Both the position numbers and the translations under genes were made by a program. This document shows positions 27,353-36,776 of a stretch of 64,000 nt of DNA, in pieces (within the stretch, counting starts at the first letter, position 1; every line of letters starts with the position of its first letter). The stretch lies in NCBI GenBank assembly GCA_017643585.1, contig JAEPND010000004.1, forward strand, positions 151,011-215,010, in the 5' to 3' direction. The stretch is from Maricaulis sp. (lineage in GTDB: Bacteria; Pseudomonadota; Alphaproteobacteria; Caulobacterales; Maricaulaceae). The notes beneath the pieces were generated by a model. The model saw only the letters and a program-made list of their open reading frames with translations. It was not told the origin of the DNA and did no database searches.

Positions 27353-28306
27353 CTAGCCGCGCTTGCCGAACCGCTCGGCCATCACCCGCTTGGGACGGCG
27401 ATCAAGTCTGAACAGGCCCCAGTGCTTCTCCGGTTCATCCGGATCCGGGGACCCCTTCCAGGGTTCATCAAAGGCCTCAAAGACAAAGGTCAGGATACCC
27501 TCGGCCTTGGTCCAGCTCATCAGCTGTTCGTAATACAGGCGCTGCAAGTCCTCGCTGGCATTGCCCGGATCTATCCCGCGACCATTGGAGCGCGTCGTCC
27601 ATCCCGCCTCGGTGATCACCACCGGCTTGTCGGGATAACGCCCTTTCACCGCGTAATAGTTTTCCTGGGTATAGGCGAGCGCCTCTTCGATGCCCTTGTA
27701 TTCCCAGACCGGATAAGTGTGTACGCCAAGCACGTCGAGATGCGCCGCGAGAGGACGCAGCTTGTCTGTCCAGGGCACGTAGTTCTCGCAGAATGTGACC
27801 GGGTGCCGGGCCTTCCGCCCCAGCTGCTTGGCAAATTCGATCAGCCTTTCGACAGGGACCATGTGGTCATTCCAGTCCACACTGGCCTCATTGCCGATCG
27901 AGACAGCCATGACTTCCTTGCGGTAGAGACGTGAGAGAGCGGCCATACGAGCCAGCTCCTCGTCATTGGCGCGCCGGTTGGCCGCGAGCACCGCGTCATC
28001 ATAGACCCCGCCCCAAGGGCAGTTCGGATTGCTGACTTCCGCCCCCAGTCCCATGCCGAGCATCACCTGAAGCGGCAGAGCCTCGTCGCGTATGACCTTG
28101 AGCACCGTCTCGGCGTGCTGCGTGCAGTCATAGACCCGCAGATAGCGCCAGTGGCGAACAAGGAGCAGCAGATCCTCTCGGACCTGTTCATAGCTCGGGA
28201 AAACACCAGAAGGCGGACTTTGTCCCTCCCGGTAGCCGGAATAGCAGATCGCATTGGCGTGCGAGGGCGCGAACCGGCGCCGGTCGGAAGAAAAAATCCC
28301 AAACAT
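27353..28306 (-). CDS. GH17-family beta-1,3-glucan enzyme without signal peptide
   Basis: This 317-residue TIM-barrel protein shows GH17 landmarks: RVYDC near 57-61, the acid/base region VSIGNE with E140, LGVHTYPVWEY near 193 and the nucleophile region VITEAGW with E233. GH17 enzymes cleave or transglycosylate beta-1,3-glucan. There is no N-terminal signal, so it should act in the cytoplasm. Its ATG (28306) overlaps the stop of the preceding GH17 gene (TGATG), so the two are translated together. Endo-glucanase, exo-enzyme or transglucosylase activity cannot be told apart here. Confidence 0.8.
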   Translation of the reverse strand: MFGIFSSDRRRFAPSHANAICYSGYREGQSPPSGVFPSYEQVREDLLLLVRHWRYLRVYDCTQHAETVLKVIRDEALPLQVMLGMGLGAEVSNPNCPWGGVYDDAVLAANRRANDEELARMAALSRLYRKEVMAVSIGNEASVDWNDHMVPVERLIEFAKQLGRKARHPVTFCENYVPWTDKLRPLAAHLDVLGVHTYPVWEYKGIEEALAYTQENYYAVKGRYPDKPVVITEAGWTTRSNGRGIDPGNASEDLQRLYYEQLMSWTKAEGILTFVFEAFDEPWKGSPDPDEPEKHWGLFRLDRRPKRVMAERFGKRG

Positions 28307-29196
28307 CACATACTGCAGTATTTCGGCTTGCCGTCCTTGTCCCAGAGTCCCCAATAGGCGCCTACATCGCCCTCCTTGGCAACCTTCCAGGCTTCATCAA
28401 ATCCCGCGAAATAGAACAGGTCGATGTTCTCCTTTCGGGTCCACTCCACCGCATCGATGAAGTATTTCATGGCATTGATACGGGACGGGACGGCACCGCG
28501 GTCGCGTGTACCGATATTCGGCCAACCGGTCTCGGCGATGATGACCTTCTTGCCCTCGGCAACCCGCTGGGCCCGCCGATACATCTCGCGCATGTAGATG
28601 TGAGCGTGCTCGATCGGGTAGCCTTCCCAGAACGGATAACAATTGACCAGCAACACGTCACACGCCGCGGCCACGCGCGGGTGATTTTCGAACAGGAAAT
28701 AGGCGTCTACATATCCAACGGGGACATCGACCTCGGCCTTGGCGCGCTCGATGTAGGCAATCAGCTGATCTTCCGTCAGCTCCTCGCGAAGCAAAACTTC
28801 ATTACCGATCGCCAGTATGCCCGCATGTCCTTGCCGGGCCAACTCGATACCCTTGGCCAACTCCATTTCATTGCGCTCGACATCATCATCAACCCACACA
28901 CCCACCATGGATTTGAGGCCGAGTTCGCTGGCGATGACAGGAGCCGCCTCATTGCCGCGCGTGCAGGAGAAGGTGCGCACCCAGTCGGTGTGGGGCGCTA
29001 GCATCGCCATCCGCGCCCGGATCTGTTCCGGCGACACGTCACACATATTGTCCTGGCCATCGACATAGGGGCTGAAGGCCAGCCCGTGCAGACCTTCGCC
29101 CAGCATCGCTTCGATGCGGGCGGCCATGCCGGCTTCACCAATGACAGCGGGGTCGATGCCCGCCAGAGCAAGTTTGCGATTATACGGATTGGACAT
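28306..29196 (-). CDS. GH17-family beta-1,3-glucan enzyme, second copy
   Basis: This 296-residue protein has FSPYVDGQD near 41 and WVRTFSC near 72, acid/base E133 in LAIGNEVLL, LLVNCYPFWEG near 182 and nucleophile E222 in IIAETGWP, all typical of GH17. The start at 29196 has GGGGAAAGTG just before it; the earlier ATG at 29208 has no ribosome site. No signal peptide is seen. It is distant in sequence from its operon partner, so the pair may differ in activity, for example one hydrolase and one transglucosylase. It is divergent from the SSS carrier at 29353. Confidence 0.8.
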   Translation of the reverse strand: MSNPYNRKLALAGIDPAVIGEAGMAARIEAMLGEGLHGLAFSPYVDGQDNMCDVSPEQIRARMAMLAPHTDWVRTFSCTRGNEAAPVIASELGLKSMVGVWVDDDVERNEMELAKGIELARQGHAGILAIGNEVLLREELTEDQLIAYIERAKAEVDVPVGYVDAYFLFENHPRVAAACDVLLVNCYPFWEGYPIEHAHIYMREMYRRAQRVAEGKKVIIAETGWPNIGTRDRGAVPSRINAMKYFIDAVEWTRKENIDLFYFAGFDEAWKVAKEGDVGAYWGLWDKDGKPKYCSM

Positions 29197-29244
29197 CACT
29201 TTCCCCATCTCGAAACCGTGGCTTTCGCCATTGGCATGCCATTA

Positions 29245-29259
29245 TGACAACGATGGACA
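29245..29259. promoter_or_regulatory. Variant operator between the GH17 pair and the SSS carrier
   Basis: TGACAACGATGGACA keeps the left half of the TGACAACGTTGTCA palindrome (11 of the first 14 positions match) but the right half reads TGGACA. Nearly the same sequence lies upstream of the GH16 gene (11056-11070, minus strand). It sits in the 156-base divergent gap and could control both directions. Confidence 0.5.
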
Positions 29260-29352
29260 TTTGGCAAGCCGGAAACGATTACAGCGCTCCCTCTCGCTAG
29301 TCTCTTGTGTCTGCGCGCAAATTTCTCCACCGTGTCGGCCGGGGAGATCATC

Positions 29353-30795
29353 ATGACGAACAATCTTGCGCTGAATCCGTTGCAGATCGGCATTTTCCTG
29401 GTGTTGACGCTGGCCATCGGGGGCCTGACCTGGTGGCGCGTATCCGCCATGAAAAAGACCGCAGGAGCCGACGATGAAAGCGAATATTTTCTCGCCGGCC
29501 GGAGCCTCGGCTGGATCCTGGTCGCCGGCTCGATCACGCTGACGAACCTGTCGACAGACCAGCTAGTCGGGATGAATGGCAACCAGATGTTGCTGCTGGC
29601 CTGGTGGGAGCTTGCCGCCGTTGCCGGCCTGGTCATTCTCGCCTTTGTCTTCCTGCCCATCTACTACAAGAATAATTGCCGGACGACGACCGAGCTTCTG
29701 GGACAGCGCTATAACGACAAGAACATCCGGGCCCTGATCGCCTTCCTGTTCCTGGCCGGCAATATCATCGTCTTCCTGCCGGTCATGCTCTATACGGGCT
29801 CGCTGTTCCTGAAATCCATGTTCGGCGTGGACTGGCCGATCCTCGCCTTTGCCATTCCGCTCGCGCTGATCGGTTCGGCCTATGCCATTTTCGGCGGTCT
29901 GCGTGCCGTCGCCGTGTCCGACGCCATTTCCGGTGTCGGCGTGCTCGGCGTTGCGGTTCTGGTCGTGGTGCTGGCCCTCAAGGCGATCGATTTCGACCTG
30001 TCCGGCATTCCCGCCGAACGCCTCACCCTGATCGGCGACAATGACTCGCCGATCCCGTGGCACACCCTGCTGACGGGCATGATCTTCATCCAGATCTTCT
30101 ACTGGAGCACCAACCAGACCATCACCCAGCGCGCCATGGCGGCCAAGAGCCTGAAGGAAGCCCAGAAAGGCGTCATCGCAGCGGCGGGCATCCGCCTGCT
30201 TATCGTGCCGGCGATCGTCGTCATCCCCGGTATCGTCGCCTTCAAGCTGTTCGGTGATGTGGGCGATGCAGCCTACGGCCAGATCGTTGCTGCCGTCCTG
30301 CCGCCCTGGCTGTCCGGCGCGTTTGCCGCCATGATCGCCGCGGCGGTGTTGACGAGCTTCAACTCGGTGTTGAACTCGTCAACCACGCTCTATGTGCTGG
30401 ATATCCACGAGACCTATTTCGACTCCACACCCAATGTCGGCCGGATGAACATGATCATCACGCTGGTGTTTGTCGGCAGTTCCATCGCGCTCGTGCCGGT
30501 CTATCAGAGCGCGGAAAGCATCATTAACCTGGTCCAGCAATTGTTCGGCCTGTTGTCGATGCCGATCCTGTCCGCCTTCATCGTCGGACTGGTCTTCCGC
30601 AATGTCGGTGCCGGCGCCGCGATGACAGGTGTCCTGTCGGGCACGGCGCTCTACGCGATCTTCACCTTTGCCTGGACGCCGTTGCACTACATCCACCTGA
30701 TGCTGATCACCCTGGTCTGCTCGATCAGTATCGCGCTGATCTTCAACCGGGTCGTGCTGGGCAATCGCGAGGAGTTTGTCGGCCTGCCGCGCTAG
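29353..30795 (+). CDS. Sodium:solute symporter family carrier
   Basis: This 480-residue protein has about 13 hydrophobic segments, with YFLAGRSLGWILVAGSITLT near 40, AYAIFGGLRAVAVSDAISG near 175, FYWSTNQTITQRAMAAKSL near 245 and SFNSVLNSSTTLYVLDI near 336, all typical of SSS sugar carriers. It is shorter and clearly different from the pair at 24660 and 62131. The start at 29353 follows GGGGAG; the longer frame is not supported. It is divergent from the GH17 genes and may import glucose or laminaribiose. Its stop codon overlaps that of the convergent GH42 gene. Confidence 0.87.
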   Translation: MTNNLALNPLQIGIFLVLTLAIGGLTWWRVSAMKKTAGADDESEYFLAGRSLGWILVAGSITLTNLSTDQLVGMNGNQMLLLAWWELAAVAGLVILAFVFLPIYYKNNCRTTTELLGQRYNDKNIRALIAFLFLAGNIIVFLPVMLYTGSLFLKSMFGVDWPILAFAIPLALIGSAYAIFGGLRAVAVSDAISGVGVLGVAVLVVVLALKAIDFDLSGIPAERLTLIGDNDSPIPWHTLLTGMIFIQIFYWSTNQTITQRAMAAKSLKEAQKGVIAAAGIRLLIVPAIVVIPGIVAFKLFGDVGDAAYGQIVAAVLPPWLSGAFAAMIAAAVLTSFNSVLNSSTTLYVLDIHETYFDSTPNVGRMNMIITLVFVGSSIALVPVYQSAESIINLVQQLFGLLSMPILSAFIVGLVFRNVGAGAAMTGVLSGTALYAIFTFAWTPLHYIHLMLITLVCSISIALIFNRVVLGNREEFVGLPR

Positions 30796-32732
30796 AGGCG
30801 CCAGGCCGCCACGCCTGCAGGCGCAAGCTCGCTACCGCCGAGTACATATTCGGCGCCTTCGGGCGCCGTGCCCTGCAGGCTGACCGGCTCCGGGCCGTAG
30901 TTGAAGGCAAAACGCAATCCGCCCAGCGATCGCAGGCGCACATCCTCGTGCACCGGCATGATGGTGAGACCAGCCTCCCGGCACAGCTCGGCCAGAACGG
31001 CGGCAAGCAACTCGCCCTCCGGCCATCCGGCGAGGTAGGAGAAACGGCTTTCCTTAATCCAGAACGGTGCGCCGTCAGCATAAAACGCCCGGACCGGCAG
31101 CGCTGTCTCGACCGCTTCGCGCCAGCGCTGCACGCCATGTGCCTGACCGTCCAGGTCAACACGCTCTTCGATCCCTGCACGCAGGCTTTCAACCCGGGTC
31201 ACCTTCAACGCCATCAGATCCTGCAATAGCCCCGGGGCCAGATTGGCCGGCACCTGGAAATTCAGGGTTTTCGACCCGCTCCGGCACAACATCAACACCT
31301 GTGCGGAACAGGTTTCCAACTCGCGCAGCAAGGCTGTTTCGATATGCGGCAAGCCCGGCACGACAACGAGCTGATAGCCCGCCAGATCGGCGACCGGAGA
31401 TACGATATCCACATCCAGACCCAGGCGACGCAGGACCGTATAGGTCTCGAACGCCTGGCGCAGCAGGTCGAGCCCCTGCCCCTGCGGCTGCGCCTGGTGG
31501 ATCCACTGCCCGTCATAGGACCAGACCAGCGCGACCGGCGCCTGGCGGGTTGTCTCGTCGGAAATCAGTGCCACATCCCGCGCCACCTCGGCGGCCTCGA
31601 CAAAGGCGGGAGCCGGTTCCGCATCGACACGTAACAGCCCGGCATGCATCTGCTCCTGGGCGAACGGACATTGCCGCCAGCGGAACCAGCTGACCAGGTC
31701 CGCGCCATGAGCGAGCGCCTCAAGGCTCCACAGGCGGACCATGCCGTCCAGCGGAGCCGGGTTATTGGGCGCCCAGTTCACAGGCCCCGGCTGCTGCTCC
31801 ATCACGCCCCATTTGCGCGAACAGCCGCGATAAAGATCGTGGTGAAACGCCTGGAAGTCGGGATGACCCTGGCGCAGATAGCGCCGTTTTTCGGCGTCGG
31901 AGAAAGGTGAGATGTCGAGGAAACCCAGCGGATAGCTGTCCCAGGTCGCCACATCGATGTCCGCACCCACTGCGTGGTGGTCAAAGGCCGTAAACCCGCC
32001 CATGAAGTTGTGGGTGATCTCGCGTCCGGGGCTCAGCCGCCGCAGGATCTCAACCTGTTCGTCATTGAAACTGCGCACCTGGTCGGAACTGAAGCGCTGG
32101 AAATCGACGACGTGCGACGGGTTGGGCTCGGTAACCGTTCCAACCGGTGGATCAACCTCGTCGAAGGACCTGTATTCCTGGCTCCAGAACACCGTTCCCC
32201 AGGCGGTATTCAAGGCGGCGATCTTCCCGTACTGCATCTCCAGCCAGCGCCGGAAGGCCTGGCGCGCGTTCTCGGAATAGCTCTCGATCGTGTCGTGACA
32301 GCCGTACTCGTTATCGGTCTGCCACATCGCCACAGCGGGATGCTCGCCATACCGCTCGGCCATGGCCGTGACGATGCGGCGGCACTCGGCGCGATAGGTT
32401 TCGCTGGAAAAGCAATAATGCCGACGCGAGCCGAAACCGCGGATCTGGCCCTGGGCATCAACCGCAAACATGTCCGGATCGCGATCCACCAGCCATTTGG
32501 GCGGTGTCGCGGTGGGCGTCCCCAGGATGACTTTCAGGCCGGCGGCGGCCAGCGTGTCGATCGCGCGGTCAAACCAGGCCCAGTCATATTGGCCCGGTTC
32601 CGGCTCGAAACGTGACCAGGCAAACTCGCCGATGCGGATGAGCGAGAGGCCCAGCCCGGCCATCTGTCGCGCATCCTCGGCCCACCGGCTTTCCGGCCAG
32701 TGTTCAGGATAATAACAAACACCCAGACGCAT
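30792..32732 (-). CDS. GH42 beta-galactosidase
   Basis: This 646-residue enzyme begins MRLGVCYYPEHWPE, the normal GH42 start. The acid/base is E142 in MWQTDNEYG and the nucleophile E312 in VMEQQPGPVNW. After the barrel come the trimerisation domain (about 395-590) and a short C-terminal beta domain. There is no signal peptide, so it hydrolyses beta-galactosides in the cytoplasm. It is last in the operon galT-galK-galE-GH36-GH42; its ATG overlaps the GH36 stop (TGATG). The enzyme family usually accepts short galacto-oligosaccharides and plant or algal galactosides. Linkage is not readable. Confidence 0.93.
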   Translation of the reverse strand: MRLGVCYYPEHWPESRWAEDARQMAGLGLSLIRIGEFAWSRFEPEPGQYDWAWFDRAIDTLAAAGLKVILGTPTATPPKWLVDRDPDMFAVDAQGQIRGFGSRRHYCFSSETYRAECRRIVTAMAERYGEHPAVAMWQTDNEYGCHDTIESYSENARQAFRRWLEMQYGKIAALNTAWGTVFWSQEYRSFDEVDPPVGTVTEPNPSHVVDFQRFSSDQVRSFNDEQVEILRRLSPGREITHNFMGGFTAFDHHAVGADIDVATWDSYPLGFLDISPFSDAEKRRYLRQGHPDFQAFHHDLYRGCSRKWGVMEQQPGPVNWAPNNPAPLDGMVRLWSLEALAHGADLVSWFRWRQCPFAQEQMHAGLLRVDAEPAPAFVEAAEVARDVALISDETTRQAPVALVWSYDGQWIHQAQPQGQGLDLLRQAFETYTVLRRLGLDVDIVSPVADLAGYQLVVVPGLPHIETALLRELETCSAQVLMLCRSGSKTLNFQVPANLAPGLLQDLMALKVTRVESLRAGIEERVDLDGQAHGVQRWREAVETALPVRAFYADGAPFWIKESRFSYLAGWPEGELLAAVLAELCREAGLTIMPVHEDVRLRSLGGLRFAFNYGPEPVSLQGTAPEGAEYVLGGSELAPAGVAAWRL

Positions 32733-34789
32733 CAGCCTGTCCTTTCAATGTGTATCAACCGCCCGGTCAGCGCTCGCCCCGGATCAAGATTGAGACCCTC
32801 ATTCATCAAACCTGCGCCGGAGAACGTCCCCAGCGGCCAGTGGGTCGGTGTGCCTTCCAGCGCGATTTCGCTGAGGCTGTAGCCTGCCGCCGGGTCCAGC
32901 CCGGCCAGACGCAACCGGGATTGTAGCGGGCGCATCGGCGTCCCGACCCGCATCACCCGCAGCAGGGCCTGGCGACCATCATCCGAGCGGACCAGCTGGA
33001 CATCCGGGTCCGTGTCCGGTTCGGACAGGTTCAACAAGTCCCCCGCATGCATCCAGTCGCGGTGCTGTTTGTAGATCTCGATTCCGCGCGTGAGTACGCG
33101 CCTGTCATCCTCCGAGACCTTCTCGGGATCCGCTTCGATACCGAAATGACCGAACAGCGCGGCGAGCACCCGGAAGGACACGGATACCTGCCGCCCGGTC
33201 ATCGGGTTCGGGCTGGGTCCCACATGGGCGCCCAGGCGTTCGTGCGGCATGATCAGGCTGGCGGCCCGCTGTATTTTCAGGCGGTCGATCGCATCCGTCG
33301 CATCGCTCGTCCAGAACCGGTCGGTTCGTGCCGCGATCCCGGCATCAATTCGCCCGCCACCACTTGCGCAACTCTCGATCTCTACCGGATAGCGCGCGCG
33401 CAATCGGTCCAGCAGCCTGTAGAGCCCTTCGGTCTGGGCCCCGGCGCGCACGACGCCGTCCCGGGTTGCCGGATAGAGATCACGATTACAGTCCCATTTG
33501 AGATAGGAGATGGCATAACGATCCAGGAGGTCCGAGATGACGGTGAACAGGTGCTCGCGAACCGGTTCCAGCGCCAGGTCCAGCACCAGCTGGTTGCGTC
33601 CGGTCGGCGGTTCCCTCTCCGGCCAACCCAGAACCCAATCGGGATGCGCGCGATAGAGATCACTGTCCGGGCTGACCATTTCCGGTTCCAGCCACAGGCC
33701 AAACTCCATGCCCTCGGCATGCACCGCATTGATCAACGGGGTCAGCCCGTTGGGAAAGAGGTCCGCATCGACAGTCCAGTCACCAAGGCTGGTCTGGTCA
33801 TTGCGCCGCCCCTTGAACCAGCCATCATCCAGCACGAAACGCTCCGCGCCAAGCGCTGCAGCCCCCTTGGCCAGGGCGATACAATCGGCTTCCGCGACAC
33901 TGAAATAGCGCGCTTCCCAGGTGTTGAAATGCACCGACCGCCGCAACAACCGGCCCTGTCGTCTCTGGCGCGCGTGCAGGCGCGTACTGATCCCGTTCGA
34001 CCCATCGGCGGACCGGGTCATCAGCGCAGCCGGCAGATCCAGCGTCTCGCCGCTGCGCAAACATGCCTCTCCGGGCAGGAACAGGCGTTCGGCGAGAACC
34101 TGCCCGCTGCCATCCGTCGCCCGCTCTGCGGCCAGCCGGAACGGACCGCTCCAGGCCAGGTGCACGGTCAGCCAGCGCCCGTGCGCAACACCGGCATTCG
34201 TCTCGGTCAGGCTGAGCGTCGGCCCGCCATCAAATCCGGGACGCCCGCTGCGCCCCGATTGCTCGATCCGCCCCGCCGTCCAGCGATGCGTGACCAGATG
34301 ACCCTCGCGCCCCCAGGCTCCGGCATGTGTGCGCACCTCGCTCGCCCAGTCCGGCGCCGGAAGCAGCAGGCTCGCAGCGCGCTGCAGGGACAGGGTGTGC
34401 GCGCCCGTATTGCTGACCGAGCCCTCCTGAACCAGGACATCGCCATCAAAATACAGCCGCGTTCGAACCGCCAGGCCGAGAGCTGCATCCTCCGCGGTCA
34501 GGAGGATCTGCCCGCCCTGTTCAATCAGTTCGGGCTGACCCAGGCGGATCCGGCGCTGCGTCGCCGTACAATGTCCTTCCACCTGGCTGATGCCATGAAA
34601 ACCACGCCCGTGTTCGGGCAGCAGGGTCGGCCCCACCGCAATATCCGGACTGGCGGGCAGGCGCTGGAAGGCCGGCGTAGCGGCCATCTCCTCGTCGGCC
34701 TGCGGACCGAACCAGGTCAGGTGGGCAAGCCCGTCCTCGCCCTGATCAATGATCAAGGACAGCGTGTCGCCGAGGATGCGCGCGCTCAC
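32732..34789 (-). CDS. GH36 alpha-galactosidase
   Basis: This 685-residue enzyme has an N-terminal beta-supersandwich (about 1-280), a central barrel and a C-terminal beta domain. The nucleophile is D433 in LKWDCNRD and the acid/base D496 in WTSDATD; FVLDDGWFKGRR and GLWLEPEMV are family signatures. It begins with GTG overlapping the galE stop (GTGA) and has no signal peptide, so it acts in the cytoplasm. With GH42 it makes free galactose from both alpha- and beta-galactosides for the Leloir enzymes in the same operon. Confidence 0.93.
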   Translation of the reverse strand: MSARILGDTLSLIIDQGEDGLAHLTWFGPQADEEMAATPAFQRLPASPDIAVGPTLLPEHGRGFHGISQVEGHCTATQRRIRLGQPELIEQGGQILLTAEDAALGLAVRTRLYFDGDVLVQEGSVSNTGAHTLSLQRAASLLLPAPDWASEVRTHAGAWGREGHLVTHRWTAGRIEQSGRSGRPGFDGGPTLSLTETNAGVAHGRWLTVHLAWSGPFRLAAERATDGSGQVLAERLFLPGEACLRSGETLDLPAALMTRSADGSNGISTRLHARQRRQGRLLRRSVHFNTWEARYFSVAEADCIALAKGAAALGAERFVLDDGWFKGRRNDQTSLGDWTVDADLFPNGLTPLINAVHAEGMEFGLWLEPEMVSPDSDLYRAHPDWVLGWPEREPPTGRNQLVLDLALEPVREHLFTVISDLLDRYAISYLKWDCNRDLYPATRDGVVRAGAQTEGLYRLLDRLRARYPVEIESCASGGGRIDAGIAARTDRFWTSDATDAIDRLKIQRAASLIMPHERLGAHVGPSPNPMTGRQVSVSFRVLAALFGHFGIEADPEKVSEDDRRVLTRGIEIYKQHRDWMHAGDLLNLSEPDTDPDVQLVRSDDGRQALLRVMRVGTPMRPLQSRLRLAGLDPAAGYSLSEIALEGTPTHWPLGTFSGAGLMNEGLNLDPGRALTGRLIHIERTG

Positions 34790-35763
34790 AGGGACCAGTC
34801 CTTGCGGTGGAAACGCCAGGCATCGGCGACGATCGTTTCGATGTCGGAACGTTCCGGATTGAAAGCCAGCAGGTCCCTGGCGCGCTGCGTATTGGACGAG
34901 AGGATGGCCGCATCCCCTTCACGACGGGGGTGCAGTTTCAGCGGAACAGGAAGACCCGTCACTTTCTCGACGGCATCAATCACCTGCTTGACGGAAATGC
35001 CCTCACCCGTGCCGAGATTACAGGCAAAACTCTCTGCACCGGAGGCGAGCCGGTCAACGGCGGCGAGATGTCCAATCGCCAGATCATCGACATGGATGAA
35101 ATCGCGCACACAGGTTCCGTCAGCGGTCGGATAATCATCTCCGAACAGGGTGAATTCCGGCAGCAAACCGGCCGCCGCCTTCAGCGCGTTTGGAATGAGA
35201 TGGGTTTCAGGGTCGTGTTTCTCGCCGATTTCAGCGCTCGGACTGGCTCCCGCAGCATTGAAATAGCGCAATCCCGCATACCGCAGGGCCCCGGTTCGGC
35301 TGAGGTCTTCCAGTGCCGTTTCCACGGCGAGCTTGGTGCGGCCGTACACATTGCCGGGCTTGCGGCTCTCGGCCTCGGTGATGGGGACAATCTCCGGCTG
35401 GCCATAGACGGCGCAGGTCGATGAGAAGACAATCACCTTGCACCCATGGCGCTGCATGGCGGCGAAGACGCTGAGCGAGCCGGAAACATTGTTGTCCCAG
35501 AAGGCCAGGGGTTCGCGCTCGCCGATGCCGACCTCGATGGAGGCGGCAAAATGCATCACGGCATCCGGTTGATGGGCGGCAAAGGCGTGGTCCAGCGCGT
35601 CACCGTCACGGATATCGCCCTCGACGAGCGGTCCCCAGCGCACGAAATCCCGATGCCCGGCGGACAGGTTGTCAAATACAACCGGGGTGTCGCCCCGGGC
35701 GGCAATCGCCTTGCAGACGTGGGAGCCGATATAGCCCGCCCCACCCAGCACCAGGATTTTCAT
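34786..35763 (-). CDS. galE: UDP-glucose 4-epimerase (galactose operon copy)
   Basis: This 325-residue protein has GGAGYIGSH at 7-15, SSTCAVYGQP near 114 and a YGRTK active-site motif near 140. ATG 35763 follows AGGGAG; a TTG at 35769 overlapping the galK stop is a less likely start. It regenerates UDP-glucose from UDP-galactose in the Leloir pathway and sits between galK and GH36. Many blocks are identical to the galE at 1490-2497, so the two are paralogues. Confidence 0.94.
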   Translation of the reverse strand: MKILVLGGAGYIGSHVCKAIAARGDTPVVFDNLSAGHRDFVRWGPLVEGDIRDGDALDHAFAAHQPDAVMHFAASIEVGIGEREPLAFWDNNVSGSLSVFAAMQRHGCKVIVFSSTCAVYGQPEIVPITEAESRKPGNVYGRTKLAVETALEDLSRTGALRYAGLRYFNAAGASPSAEIGEKHDPETHLIPNALKAAAGLLPEFTLFGDDYPTADGTCVRDFIHVDDLAIGHLAAVDRLASGAESFACNLGTGEGISVKQVIDAVEKVTGLPVPLKLHPRREGDAAILSSNTQRARDLLAFNPERSDIETIVADAWRFHRKDWSL

Positions 35764-35765
35764 GC

Positions 35766-36776
35766 TCAACTCCCTATCTCGCAGACCAGGCGGGCCGCCG
35801 GGTGTTTGTCCAGCACAGGCTGGACCCAGTCCTGCCCGGCCCCTGCCGGCTTGAGCACCACGATGCAGCCGCCAAAGCCGGCCCCGGTGATGCGTGCGCC
35901 CGGTGCCCCATGCGCCAGAAAATCCGCCACCAGCCGGTCAATTTCGGGGGTGGAGACGTCGAAATCGTCGCGCAGCGAGATGTGCGAAGCGGTCATCAGA
36001 CGCCCGAACGTCTCGGCCTCTCCCGCCTCGAGGGCCCGGATCGCTTCAAGCGCACGCCGGTTCTCGCTGGTGACGTGACGGGCAATGGCCTGGTGCTCCG
36101 GGTCGAGCGCGGACAGGTCGGTGGCATCACACAGCCATTCCTGCTCCAGCTGGTCCGCGGCCTCCAGACACGCCGTTCGCCGCGTCTTGTAGCGCCCGTC
36201 GGCCAGTTTGCGTTGTACACCGGAGTGCAGGACTGCGAACCGCCACCCGGATGGCAGGTCAATCGTCTGGAGGGACAGGGTGCGGGTATCCAGCGCCAGG
36301 GCTTCTCCTGGACGGGTATGGGCGACGGCCATCTGGTCCATGATGCCGCACGGCACGCCGATAAAGCGGTTCTCGATCTCGCGGGCCAGGACCGCCAGCT
36401 CAGTGGCGTCCGTGTCTGCCGGCGCCAGCGCACGCAATACGCCGAGGGTCACGGCAGCAGAGGATGAAACGCCCGCGCCTGCAGGTATATCGCTGGACAG
36501 CTCGGCCCGCGCCCCGCCCGTCAGCCAGCCTTTGCGGCGCGCGTACTGCAAGGCGCCAAATACGTAATCGGCCCAGTGACCGCTCGCCCGGGCATCCAGC
36601 TCGGCTTCGGCCAGCCCCTCGAACTGGGCGGATCCAACAATATCGCGCGTGCCGCCGATCTGGGTCACGTCGATCGCCACACCAAGGGGCAGCGCCGCAG
36701 GCAGGACCCAGCCACCGTTGAAATCAACCCATTCGCCAATCAGATTGACGCGCCCGGGTGTCCAGCTCTTCGCCAT
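35766..36776 (-). CDS. galK: Galactokinase
   Basis: This 336-residue GHMP-family kinase phosphorylates galactose at C1. It has GRVNLIGEWVDFNGGWVLP at residues 8-26 (the usual GRVNLIGEHTDYNxG, here with W-V in place of H-T), the ATP-binding SSDIPAGAGVSSSAA near 95 and RITGAGFGGCIVVL near 294. It is somewhat shorter than E. coli GalK. The junctions are TGATG with galT and near-overlap with galE, so the genes are co-translated. Confidence 0.92.
   Translation of the reverse strand: MAKSWTPGRVNLIGEWVDFNGGWVLPAALPLGVAIDVTQIGGTRDIVGSAQFEGLAEAELDARASGHWADYVFGALQYARRKGWLTGGARAELSSDIPAGAGVSSSAAVTLGVLRALAPADTDATELAVLAREIENRFIGVPCGIMDQMAVAHTRPGEALALDTRTLSLQTIDLPSGWRFAVLHSGVQRKLADGRYKTRRTACLEAADQLEQEWLCDATDLSALDPEHQAIARHVTSENRRALEAIRALEAGEAETFGRLMTASHISLRDDFDVSTPEIDRLVADFLAHGAPGARITGAGFGGCIVVLKPAGAGQDWVQPVLDKHPAARLVCEIGS

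Noticed and set aside
33047-35134. 695-codon plus-strand open frame opposite GH36 and galE
   Set aside because: Shadow of two well-supported minus-strand genes; the translation is rich in R, Q and P and shows no motif.
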